Part shown: positions 37,828 through 45,794 of the stretch, piece after piece
Numbering within the stretch: position 1 is the stretch's first letter
How the letters are laid out: each line of letters opens with the position of its first letter
Origin: Pleomorphochaeta sp963678575
GTDB lineage: Bacteria > Spirochaetota > Spirochaetia > Sphaerochaetales > Sphaerochaetaceae
Length of the DNA stretch: 64,000 bases
NCBI GenBank assembly: GCA_963678575.2
Contig: CAXXHV010000002.1
Span: forward strand, 620,001-684,000
Direction of reading: 5' to 3'
Position numbers and translations under genes: made by a program
Notes under the pieces: generated by a model
The model's database searches: none
What the model saw: only the letters and a program-made list of their open reading frames with translations
Told to the model about the DNA's origin: nothing

Positions 37828-38436
37828 TTAATTCCTAAATGTTAGTGATAGAGTAATTGGTGAATAAGCGATAATTCCATTATCATCACTTAAATCACTT
37901 CTGTAATTTATATTTGGAGCTACAAAGAAGCCTCCTGTTAAACCAATCCCCCAGTTTTCATTAAAGAAATATGAAGTATTGGTTTTTAGGGAAGTAAAAA
38001 GAGAAGTTAAAGTTTGTCCATCTCTTGTATTAAAAGAAATTCCAAGTCCTGTTGAAAGAGAAAAATCCCATTTACCTGTTTGAATAGGAGTGAAAGTATA
38101 AGTTGCAGCAATAGGAACATTAGAATATAAGATATTACCTTTATCGTAGTTGAAGTCATACCCAACCTCGATTCCTAAACTATTTTTTTCATTATAGAAA
38201 AAATCAAAATTTACAGATCCATATCCACCAACTTTTAAAACATCTAATCCTGGGTAGAAGTTATCAGGGTGAGTTGTACTTGTTGTTTTAAAAAAATAAA
38301 TAAAGTCTGGAATACTAGGTCCTACATTAAATGTTACTTTTTGGTCTCCTTTTATATAAAAAGTATCAGAAGCAAAGATACTTGTTAATGAAAGAAGAGA
38401 AATAGCTAGAGTTGCAATTATAATTTTACGTTTCAT
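37828..38436 (-). CDS. Small outer-membrane beta-barrel protein
   Basis: 202 aa. The signal peptide ends at F-A-S near residue 22. The mature part alternates polar and hydrophobic residues in about eight strands with turns rich in N, D and G, as in eight-stranded OmpA/OmpW-like barrels, and ends L-S-L-T-F-R-N, close to a typical barrel C-terminal signal. The family is not named. TGAGGT lies just before the ATG. It is first in the pair with the lipoprotein at 36752. Confidence 0.82.
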   Translation of the reverse strand: MKRKIIIATLAISLLSLTSIFASDTFYIKGDQKVTFNVGPSIPDFIYFFKTTSTTHPDNFYPGLDVLKVGGYGSVNFDFFYNEKNSLGIEVGYDFNYDKGNILYSNVPIAATYTFTPIQTGKWDFSLSTGLGISFNTRDGQTLTSLFTSLKTNTSYFFNENWGIGLTGGFFVAPNINYRSDLSDDNGIIAYSPITLSLTFRN

Positions 38437-38660
38437 AAATACCTCAAATATTATGGTTTCATCTATTATATCAATTGTAATAACAAGAATGTTACAAAAT
38501 ATTATAAATCAATAGAATAAGTATTTATAGTTAATCATTTTTAAAGATATTAAGCAACATTATTTATATGTTGTTTTTATGATGTAAAATATCATTTTTT
38601 GAAGTTGGTTTATTTTAAAAAGAATTAATATATGTTATAAAACCAAATGAGAGGTATTTT

Positions 38661-39542
38661 ATGATTGTTTTAAGTGGAAAAGAAGTAGCAAATAATAAAC
38701 TAGATGAGTTAGAAATTAAAACTCAAGAATTTGTAAAAAAATATGATAGACAACCAACTCTTGCAGTTATATTAGTTGGAGATAATCCAGCTAGTCAGAG
38801 CTATGTTGCAAGTAAGAAAAAAGCCTGTATAAAATTAGGTTATGGTCATAAAGATTTTATATTAGATGATAAAATCAGCCAAAAAGAATTAAATAATCTA
38901 GTTGATGAGTTAAATAATGATAAAACTGTTGATGGTATTTTGGTTCAAATGCCATTACCAAATCATCTAAATGAGCAAGAAGTAATTGAAAGAATAAAAA
39001 GTGACAAAGATGTTGATGGTTTCCATCCAATTAATGTCGGGAAATTACTTATTGGTTTAGATTGTTTTGTAAGTTGTACTCCAAAAGGCGTTATGGCCAT
39101 TTTAGATTATTATAATATAGAAACAGCTTCAAAGAATGTAGTAATAATTGGTAGAAGTAATATTGTGGGGAAACCTATGGCTTCTTTATTAATACAAAAA
39201 GGCAGAGATGCTACAGTTACTATTGCAAATAGTCGAACTAAAAATTTAAAAGAATTAACTAAAACAGCAGATATTCTAATTGCAGCTATTGGAAAACCTC
39301 TTTATGTAACAGCCGATATGGTTAAAGAAGATTGTGTTGTAATTGATGTTGGAATAAATAGAGTTGAAGATAATACTAGAAAACGTGGTTATAGAGTAGT
39401 GGGAGATGTTGATTATGATAATGTCTCTAAAAAAGTCAAAGCAATTACCCCTGTCCCAGGTGGAGTCGGGTTAATGACTATAGCTATGTTAATGGAAAAC
39501 ACATTAGAAAGTGCAATAAAGCATGAAGGAATGGTAAATTAA
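38661..39542 (+). CDS. folD: Bifunctional methylene-THF dehydrogenase / methenyl-THF cyclohydrolase
   Basis: 293 aa, interconverts one-carbon tetrahydrofolate forms. S-Y-V-A-S-K-K-K-A-C near residue 50 holds the catalytic Tyr and Lys; D-G-I-L-V-Q-M-P-L-P near 93; V-I-I-G-R-S-N-I-V-G-K-P near 165 binds the nicotinamide cofactor; P-V-P-G-G-V-G near 264. Its stop and the miaB start share one base, so translation is coupled. Confidence 0.97.
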   Translation: MIVLSGKEVANNKLDELEIKTQEFVKKYDRQPTLAVILVGDNPASQSYVASKKKACIKLGYGHKDFILDDKISQKELNNLVDELNNDKTVDGILVQMPLPNHLNEQEVIERIKSDKDVDGFHPINVGKLLIGLDCFVSCTPKGVMAILDYYNIETASKNVVIIGRSNIVGKPMASLLIQKGRDATVTIANSRTKNLKELTKTADILIAAIGKPLYVTADMVKEDCVVIDVGINRVEDNTRKRGYRVVGDVDYDNVSKKVKAITPVPGGVGLMTIAMLMENTLESAIKHEGMVN

Positions 39543-40864
39543 TGAGGAAATATGAGAAACCAGAAAAGATTGAAACCTATTGGTTTGAAACTTATGGTTG
39601 CCAAATGAATATTGCAGAAAGCAACGCTTTAAAAACTATGCTTGAAGGTGTAGGAATCGTTGAAGCTGCAGATGAAGAAAAAGCTGATATAGTAATAATA
39701 AATACGTGCTCAGTAAGAAAAAGTGCTGAAAATAGAGTTTGGGGTAGATTAGGAAATTATTCTAGAATAAAAAAGGAACATCCCACTATATTAATTGTTA
39801 TTGGGTGTATGGCTGAAAGATTGCTTAATGAGTTACAAAAAGATGCCCCCTGGGTAGATTATGTTCTTGGTACTAATGACAAACAAAAAGTAATTGAGAT
39901 TGCTACCGGTGTTGATTCAGTTGATAGAGATGACTCTTATTCCTTTTTACAAAGTTATTATAAGGAAGGAGATTTTTCTACTTTTGTTCCAATAATGAAT
40001 GGATGTAATAACTTTTGTACTTATTGCATAGTTCCATATGTGAGAGGAAGAGAAGTTTCAAGAAGTCTTGAATCAATTCTTGAAGAAGTTAAATTTTTAG
40101 ATTCAAAAAATGTAAAAGAGATCACATTATTAGGTCAAAATGTTAATAGTTATAATTATATTGACAAAGATGAAAATCAATTTAATTTCCCTAAATTATT
40201 AGAAAAAGTTTGTGAAGTTGCTAATAATATTCAATGGATAAGATTTGAGTCCCCTCATCCAAAAGATTTTAGTGATGAATTAATTCAAGTTATTAAAAAC
40301 CAAGAAAAAGTAGCAAAACATTTGCATATACCTCTTCAAAGTGGGAATTCAAGAATTCTTAAAAAAATGAATAGAAGTTATGATAGAGAAAAATATTTAA
40401 CTTTAATTGAAAAAATCAGAAAAGAAATTCCAAATATCACTTTTGCAACTGATGTAATGGTTGGTTTTCCTAGTGAAACTGAAGAAGAGTGTCTTGATAC
40501 ATTATCAGTAATGGAAATCTTGAGATGTAATGAGGCTTATATGTATTTTTGGAATCCAAGAGAAGGGACTCCTGCAACTAAAATGGATGGACAACTATCA
40601 GATAAGATTAAACATGAGCGATTGCAAAAAATAATTGATCGTCAACAAAAAATCTTTGGAGAAGAAAAAGAAAAATATGCTAATGGAATTCATACTGTGT
40701 TAGTAACTAAAGAGAGTAGAAATGATAAAAACCAAATGCTTGCTAGAGATGAACACAATCAAATGGTTGCATTTTCAGCAAATGAGGAATTATCTCCAGG
40801 TACTTTAGTTAAAGTTGAATATTTAAGTGTTAACGGAAATACAATTATTGGTAAACAAGTATAA
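39542..40864 (+). CDS. miaB: tRNA-2-methylthio-N6-dimethylallyladenosine synthase
   Basis: 440 aa radical SAM methylthiotransferase acting on A37 of tRNAs. The N-terminal cluster cysteines lie in Y-G-C-Q-M-N, N-T-C-S-V-R and G-C-M-A-E-R; the radical SAM triad is C-N-N-F-C-T-Y-C near residue 154; a C-terminal TRAM domain (about 375-440) is present. The order and spacing match MiaB rather than MtaB or RimO. It is coupled to folD by a one-base overlap. Confidence 0.96.
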   Translation: MRKYEKPEKIETYWFETYGCQMNIAESNALKTMLEGVGIVEAADEEKADIVIINTCSVRKSAENRVWGRLGNYSRIKKEHPTILIVIGCMAERLLNELQKDAPWVDYVLGTNDKQKVIEIATGVDSVDRDDSYSFLQSYYKEGDFSTFVPIMNGCNNFCTYCIVPYVRGREVSRSLESILEEVKFLDSKNVKEITLLGQNVNSYNYIDKDENQFNFPKLLEKVCEVANNIQWIRFESPHPKDFSDELIQVIKNQEKVAKHLHIPLQSGNSRILKKMNRSYDREKYLTLIEKIRKEIPNITFATDVMVGFPSETEEECLDTLSVMEILRCNEAYMYFWNPREGTPATKMDGQLSDKIKHERLQKIIDRQQKIFGEEKEKYANGIHTVLVTKESRNDKNQMLARDEHNQMVAFSANEELSPGTLVKVEYLSVNGNTIIGKQV

Positions 40865-40869
40865 ATATT

Positions 40870-40898
40870 TTAACAAATTTCTTTTTTAGTATTATAAT
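40870..40898 (+). promoter_or_regulatory. Promoter predicted to give a leaderless sirtuin mRNA
   Basis: -35 TTAACA (40870-40875), 17-base spacer, perfect -10 TATAAT (40893-40898). The normal start distance puts +1 at about 40905, which is the A of the ATG. No ribosome site lies between. Confidence 0.72.
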
Positions 40899-40904
40899 GT
40901 GTAT

Positions 40905-41654
40905 ATGAATGATATAGATACATTAATTACTTTAATAAAAAACAGCTCCCAGACTTCGGTATTAACCGGAGCTGGGATTTCAACATTAAGTGGAATTAAA
41001 GATTTTAGATCTTCAAATGGAATTTATTCGAAAAAGTACAAAAATTTAAATGTTGAAGAAATATTAAATTATGACTTCTTTTTTTCCAATCCTGAAATCT
41101 TTTATTCTTGGGCAAAAGAGAATTGGTATGATATGGAAAGATATGAACCAAATATTGTCCATACTACATTAAAAAAACTTCAAGATTTAAATTATGTAAA
41201 TGAAATTTTCACACAAAATGTTGATATGCTTCATACAAAAGCAAAAAGCAAAAATGTCTTTGAAATTCATGGAAGTTTAAGAGATCATTATTGTGTTAAA
41301 TGTAAAGAAAAATATTCATATCAAGACATTGCAAAAATAGTAAAAAGTAATAAAATTCCAAGATGCAAAAAATGTAATGGATTAATAAAACCAAATATAA
41401 TTTTTTATGGTGAAAATCTAAATTTGTCTATTTTAGAGCATGCCTATTCTGCTTTTAAGAAAAGTGATTTATCGATAGTTTTAGGGTCTTCTTTAGTAGT
41501 ACAACCAGCTGCGTCTTTTATTATGTACACAATAAATAATGGTGGTAAAACTGTAATTATAAATAATGATAAAACTCCTTTTGATTTATATGCTACATTA
41601 AAATTGAATGATTTAGAAAATGTTTTTTATGAAATTAACAATTATTTTAATTAG
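40905..41654 (+). CDS. Sirtuin, NAD-dependent protein deacylase
   Basis: 249 aa. NAD-binding G-A-G-I-S-T-L-S-G-I-K-D-F-R near residue 19, T-Q-N-V-D-M-L-H near 103, catalytic histidine in E-I-H-G-S-L near 121, structural zinc cysteines C-V-K-C near 130 and C-K-K-C near 154, and G-S-S-L-V-V-Q-P-A near 193. All active-site parts are present. The frame allows a GTG two codons earlier at 40899, but the promoter position makes the ATG at 40905 the likely start. Deacetylase versus other deacylase activity is not decided: the Tyr/Arg pair of the CobB/SIRT5 type is not obvious. Confidence 0.93.
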   Translation: MNDIDTLITLIKNSSQTSVLTGAGISTLSGIKDFRSSNGIYSKKYKNLNVEEILNYDFFFSNPEIFYSWAKENWYDMERYEPNIVHTTLKKLQDLNYVNEIFTQNVDMLHTKAKSKNVFEIHGSLRDHYCVKCKEKYSYQDIAKIVKSNKIPRCKKCNGLIKPNIIFYGENLNLSILEHAYSAFKKSDLSIVLGSSLVVQPAASFIMYTINNGGKTVIINNDKTPFDLYATLKLNDLENVFYEINNYFN

Positions 41655-41677
41655 AGATTTTTAATAATTTGGCTAAA

Positions 41678-41695
41678 AAACATTTTCCAATGTTT
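41678..41695 (+). terminator. Weak terminator after the sirtuin gene
   Basis: Seven-bp stem AAACATT / AATGTTT with TTCC loop and an ATTTTGTT tail, 23 bases after the stop. Confidence 0.5.
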
Positions 41696-41760
41696 ATTTT
41701 GTTCACAAAATATAAAATATGTTTTCTTTTCGGATAAAATTTTTTACCTTACAATAACTC

Positions 41761-41766
41761 TATAAT
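41761..41766 (+). promoter_or_regulatory. -10 element of sugar transporter operon without a clear -35
   Basis: Perfect TATAAT 18 bases before the substrate-binding protein ATG, with GGAGG between. The sequence 16-18 bases upstream (A/T only) does not resemble TTGACA, which fits a promoter needing an activator such as the adjacent AraC-type response regulator. Confidence 0.5.
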
Positions 41767-41784
41767 AGATAACTTGGAGGTTAT

Positions 41785-43077
41785 ATGAAAAAAATAATTT
41801 TAACAATTTTAGCTATCATGATGATTGCTCCAACTTTCATTTTTGCACAAGGTGAAAAAGAAGAAGAAAATGTAACAATTGAATTCTGGACACATGAAGA
41901 TGCTAATAGACAAGTAATTGAAGATCAATACATCGCTGACTTTGCTGAAGCAAATCCAGATGTAACTGTAAATGCTACACGTCAATCTTCAAAGAAAATG
42001 ATTGAATTAGTTCAAACTGCTTTTGCAGCTAATGAAGGTCCAACCATTTTTAACTTAGAAAGTCATAATGCAAATCCATTTGTATTAGCACAAAGAGTTG
42101 CTCCTGTAAATTATCAAGCTTTAGGCTATAAAGATGCAGAAGATTTAAAGTCACATTATATTGATGGAATGTTAGATCCAGTAACTTATAATGGTGAAAT
42201 TTATGGTATTCCTTTTGAAGGCTTAAGCTGGTGTTTATACATTAATAAAAATGTATTCAAAGATGCTGGATTAAACCCAGATACTGATTATCCAAAGACA
42301 TGGGAAGAAATGGTAACTGTTTCAGAAAAATTAGTAAAAAGAAACGGTAATATTATTGAAAGACGTGGTTTTGACTTCAGATATCCTTACTATTTGGAAG
42401 TATTAGTACCAATGGTTGAGCAACTTGGTGGTGATTTATTTAGTGCTGATGGTAAAGAAGCAATTGTTGGTGAAGACGCTTGGGTAAAAGTTCTTGACTA
42501 TATGCAACAATGGGGTCCAAATGGTTTAAACTTAGGTTCTCCTACTTATACAAATGCTCGTAAATTATTTAATTCAAATAATAATGATATTGCTATGTGT
42601 TTATCTGGTTTATATCAAGAAGCAAGAATTAAATATGACAATCCTGATTTCTACAATAGTGGAGAATGGATGGTTGTACCATTCCCAACTTTCGAAAATG
42701 CAGTAAAAGATGTTTCTGCTTCATTCTACGGTCAATTCTATATGGTAAACGCAGATGCTAGCAAGAAAACACAAGATAAAGCTTGGGAATTAATTGGTTC
42801 AATGTTATCAAACGAAAAAGCATATTTAACTGAAGTAAATTTAATTCCACCTACAAAAACTTTAATGAGTAGTGAAGAATTTGTTAATATGCCATATGCT
42901 GACGTATTTATTGGTGACATGGAAAGAGCTCATCACTTGTATTTTGGCAAGAATTCAACTGAAATTCAATCTCTTCTTTCAACAGCAGTATCAAATGTTA
43001 TGTTACAAGATGTTAGTCCTGAACAAGCATATCAAAACTTAAAAGCTTCTGTTCAAGAATTAATTGATGAAGAATAA
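41785..43077 (+). CDS. ABC transporter sugar-binding protein
   Basis: 430 aa extracellular solute-binding protein of family 1. The signal peptide ends F-A-Q-G near residue 22 with no lipobox, so it should be soluble in the periplasm. V-T-I-E-F-W-T-H-E-D near residue 32 and the central G-I-P-F-E-G-L-S-W-C-L-Y-I-N-K segment are typical of the MalE/UgpB group; aromatic residues around it suggest carbohydrate. It is first of three transporter genes; the ATPase is not in the cluster, so a shared MsmK/UgpC-type ATPase elsewhere is expected. Strong GGAGG and good codons suggest high expression. Confidence 0.93.
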   Translation: MKKIILTILAIMMIAPTFIFAQGEKEEENVTIEFWTHEDANRQVIEDQYIADFAEANPDVTVNATRQSSKKMIELVQTAFAANEGPTIFNLESHNANPFVLAQRVAPVNYQALGYKDAEDLKSHYIDGMLDPVTYNGEIYGIPFEGLSWCLYINKNVFKDAGLNPDTDYPKTWEEMVTVSEKLVKRNGNIIERRGFDFRYPYYLEVLVPMVEQLGGDLFSADGKEAIVGEDAWVKVLDYMQQWGPNGLNLGSPTYTNARKLFNSNNNDIAMCLSGLYQEARIKYDNPDFYNSGEWMVVPFPTFENAVKDVSASFYGQFYMVNADASKKTQDKAWELIGSMLSNEKAYLTEVNLIPPTKTLMSSEEFVNMPYADVFIGDMERAHHLYFGKNSTEIQSLLSTAVSNVMLQDVSPEQAYQNLKASVQELIDEE

Positions 43078-43104
43078 AAAGAATTAATTGTATTAAATTT
43101 ATTA

Positions 43105-43137
43105 ATGATATTGGAGATATTTTATCTTCAATATCAT
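43105..43137 (+). repeat. Intercistronic stem-loop between binding protein and permease
   Basis: Long stem ATGATATTG-G-AGATA / TATCT-T-CAATATCAT (15 pairs with one G-U) and a three-base loop. No U-tract follows, so it looks like an mRNA 3'-end stabiliser that lets the binding protein be made in excess over the permeases. Confidence 0.75.
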
Positions 43138-43169
43138 ATTAATATATCATTTTGTAAATGGAGGACCTA

Positions 43170-44096
43170 ATGTCCCAAAATAATAAAAAATTTAGTATTG
43201 AAAAGAGAGAAGCTCGTTGGGGCTTTCTTTTTACTGTTCCTTGTTTAATATTCTTTGCACTATTTAGTTTTTATCCCATTATAAGTGCCTTTTTTACAAG
43301 TTTAACAAATAAAGAAGTTTTTTCAAGAACTTCTGAGTTTATTGGATTAAAGAATTACATCTATTTATTTACTAAAGAAAATGGTGGATTTTCTTTAGCA
43401 AATTCTATGAGAGCAACGATAACTTTCACATTAGGGACTTTTATCCCAATGGTAATAATTTCATTAATTATTGCAGTATTTTTAATGCAACTAAGAAAAA
43501 CACGTTATCGTGGATTTTTTCAAATAGGTTTTTATCTTCCTGCTGTATTATCTAGTGTTGTTGCAGCAGCAATTTGGATGATTTTATTTGATCCTCGTGG
43601 TTTAATTAATCAATTTAGTAATTTCTTAATGGCAACCACAGGACAAGACTATGGCTGGTTAATTAATTCAAGAATGTTACAAATATCAACAATGATTGTT
43701 TATTTCTGGAAGTATATTGGATACTTTGTTATCCTTTTTATCACTGGTTTAGCTTCAATCCCTCCTACCTTATATGAAGCAGCGACAGTTGATGGCTCAA
43801 ACAGATGGACAACTTTCTGGAAAATTACATTACCTTTATTGAAACCTACTGTATTGTTAGTTTCTGTTATGGCAATGTTACAATGTTTGAAAACTTTCTC
43901 AACTCAATATATGTTCCAACAAGGTGGTACTTCAAGGCAACCTATTGATGTAATCACAATGAATATATATTTCACAGGTATTCGTCATGGAAAATTGGGT
44001 AGAGCAAGCGCTATGTCAATTATTCTATTCATTATTATGTTACTTCTTACAATCCTTCAATTTAGAGTAAGTAAGAGCGATGATGTAGAATATTAG
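43170..44096 (+). CDS. ABC transporter permease, MalF/UgpA type
   Basis: 308 aa inner-membrane protein with six hydrophobic segments. The cytosolic EAA loop is Y-E-A-A-T-V-D-G-S-N-R-W-T-T-F-W-K-I-T-L-P near residue 210, which contacts the ATPase. GGAGG lies five bases before the ATG at 43170; an upstream in-frame ATG at 43158 would place the ribosome site inside the gene and is rejected. It pairs with the next gene. Confidence 0.94.
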   Translation: MSQNNKKFSIEKREARWGFLFTVPCLIFFALFSFYPIISAFFTSLTNKEVFSRTSEFIGLKNYIYLFTKENGGFSLANSMRATITFTLGTFIPMVIISLIIAVFLMQLRKTRYRGFFQIGFYLPAVLSSVVAAAIWMILFDPRGLINQFSNFLMATTGQDYGWLINSRMLQISTMIVYFWKYIGYFVILFITGLASIPPTLYEAATVDGSNRWTTFWKITLPLLKPTVLLVSVMAMLQCLKTFSTQYMFQQGGTSRQPIDVITMNIYFTGIRHGKLGRASAMSIILFIIMLLLTILQFRVSKSDDVEY

Positions 44097-44106
44097 GAGA
44101 TTAATA

Positions 44107-44982
44107 ATGAATAAATTTGTAGGAAAAATAACTATACTTGAAATAATAATCTGGTTCTTTTTGCTTCTTGTATTAGGTTTTACTGTATTACCTATAGTAT
44201 TTATGTTATCTGCTTCATTTATGGATGCAAAACAGATACTAGCAATGCCTTTTTCTTGGATTCCATCAAAAGCCTTTTTTACAAATCCTGATAGGACTTT
44301 TGCAACAAACTTTATTAAGGCTATTTTAGGAAATAATAATAACGCTATATTTTTTAGAACTTTAATAAACTCTTTGATCGTTGCTATTACAGTTTCAATT
44401 ACAACTGTCCTTATGGCTTCTTTATGTGGTTATGGATTAGCTAAATTTAAATTTAAAGGTAAAAATGTAATATTTATGTCTATCATGGCAACAATGATGA
44501 TACCTTTTGAAGCTATTATGATTCCTTTATATATTGTTACAGCTAATTTACAAATGATGAATAGTTATAGAGGATTAATAATTCCATTTTTAGTAAGTGC
44601 TTTTGGTGTATTCCAAATGAGACAATATTTATTAACTTTCCCTTCTGAATTTTTAGATGCATCTAGGGTAGATGGGTTAGGTGAATTTAGGATTTATTTA
44701 AGTATTGTATTACCAAACTGTACTCCAGTAATTGCAACTTTAGGTATTTTAAGTTTCAGAAATCAATGGGATAACTTATTATGGCCTTTATTAGTTGCAC
44801 AAAAAGAAACAATGAAAACTATTCCTTTGTACATAACAAAGTTTAGTGAAGAAAAACAGACAGACCAAGGAGCTATGATGGCTTGTGCTTTATTAGCTTC
44901 AATCCCTATGTTTTTGTTATTCGGCTTCTTATCCAAATATTTCTTAGGTGGAGCCGCTGTATTTGAATCTAGAAAAGGTTAA
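44107..44982 (+). CDS. ABC transporter permease, MalG/UgpE type
   Basis: 291 aa with six membrane helices. The EAA loop reads F-L-D-A-S-R-V-D-G-L-G-E-F-R-I-Y near residue 183. AGGAG lies before the ATG, ten bases after the stop of the partner permease. It is the last gene of this transporter operon, and no ATPase gene follows. Confidence 0.94.
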   Translation: MNKFVGKITILEIIIWFFLLLVLGFTVLPIVFMLSASFMDAKQILAMPFSWIPSKAFFTNPDRTFATNFIKAILGNNNNAIFFRTLINSLIVAITVSITTVLMASLCGYGLAKFKFKGKNVIFMSIMATMMIPFEAIMIPLYIVTANLQMMNSYRGLIIPFLVSAFGVFQMRQYLLTFPSEFLDASRVDGLGEFRIYLSIVLPNCTPVIATLGILSFRNQWDNLLWPLLVAQKETMKTIPLYITKFSEEKQTDQGAMMACALLASIPMFLLFGFLSKYFLGGAAVFESRKG

Positions 44983-45013
44983 CCCCTTCCAGTTTTTAGA
45001 TAAATTACTTTTT

Positions 45014-45058
45014 TGCTATTACAAATCCGCGAAGTTTGTAATAGCATTTTTGTTTTTT
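45014..45058. terminator. Bidirectional terminator between permease and response regulator
   Basis: Perfect 12-bp stem TGCTATTACAAA / TTTGTAATAGCA with a nine-base loop, a T-rich tail on the plus side and an A-rich flank on the other. Confidence 0.9.
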
Positions 45059-45794
45059 AGTGTTCATCTCTAAATTTTGTTGGAGTAGTTTTTACTAATC
45101 TTTTAAAGATTTTTGCAAAATATCCAGGAGTTATATAACCACATTTATAAGCAATTTCATTAATATTGTCATTGGTATTTATAAGAAGATTTATGCTTTT
45201 ATTAATTCTGTAAGTATTTAAATACGTTAAAAAATTAATACCAATTAATTCTTTAAATAATCTAGACAAATGAGTTTCACTTACATTTAAAAAATTTGCA
45301 GCCTCTTGTAATCCAACTTGATTTTGATAATTATTTTTTATAAATTTTATAGCTTCATTAATTAGATGATTATTAACATCTTCTTTAAGATTAAATTGAA
45401 TAGTTTTCTCATTTTTTTTATCTTCAATTTCTATTTGATGAATTATCTTTTCTATAGAAGAAAAAAGATCTTTATTGTCGATAGGTTTCAAAAGATAATC
45501 TTCAACACCTAATCTAATTGCATTTTGCATGTATTTAAAATCTGAATATCCCGATAAAATAATAGCTTTAACATTTATCTCAATTTTACTAAGCATATCC
45601 AATCCTGTTTGGCCAGGAAGTCTTATATCTGATATTATAATATCTGGACATAACTCATTAATAAGTTGTTGGCCTTCTATTCCATTTGTTGCTGTTCCTA
45701 TTAACTCAAGATCTAATTTTGAGCTTTTAATAATCATAGAAAGTTCTTGAAGTTCTATCAGTTCATCTTCAATTATAACAATTTTATAGCTCAT
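45057..45794 (-). CDS. Response regulator with AraC-type DNA-binding domain (YesN-like)
   Basis: 245 aa. The N-terminal receiver domain has I-I-E-D-E near residue 6, the phospho-acceptor aspartate in I-I-I-S-D-I-R-L-P-G near 55 and L-L-K-P-I near 104; the C-terminal AraC/XylS helix-turn-helix pair spans about 145-245 (L-N-V-S-E-T-H-L-S-R-L-F-K, I-A-Y-K-C-G-Y). An upstream ATG at 45806 exists, but GGAG sits six bases before the ATG at 45794. The start overlaps the kinase stop by 11 bases. It probably activates the neighbouring convergent sugar transporter. Confidence 0.92.
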   Translation of the reverse strand: MSYKIVIIEDELIELQELSMIIKSSKLDLELIGTATNGIEGQQLINELCPDIIISDIRLPGQTGLDMLSKIEINVKAIILSGYSDFKYMQNAIRLGVEDYLLKPIDNKDLFSSIEKIIHQIEIEDKKNEKTIQFNLKEDVNNHLINEAIKFIKNNYQNQVGLQEAANFLNVSETHLSRLFKELIGINFLTYLNTYRINKSINLLINTNDNINEIAYKCGYITPGYFAKIFKRLVKTTPTKFRDEH

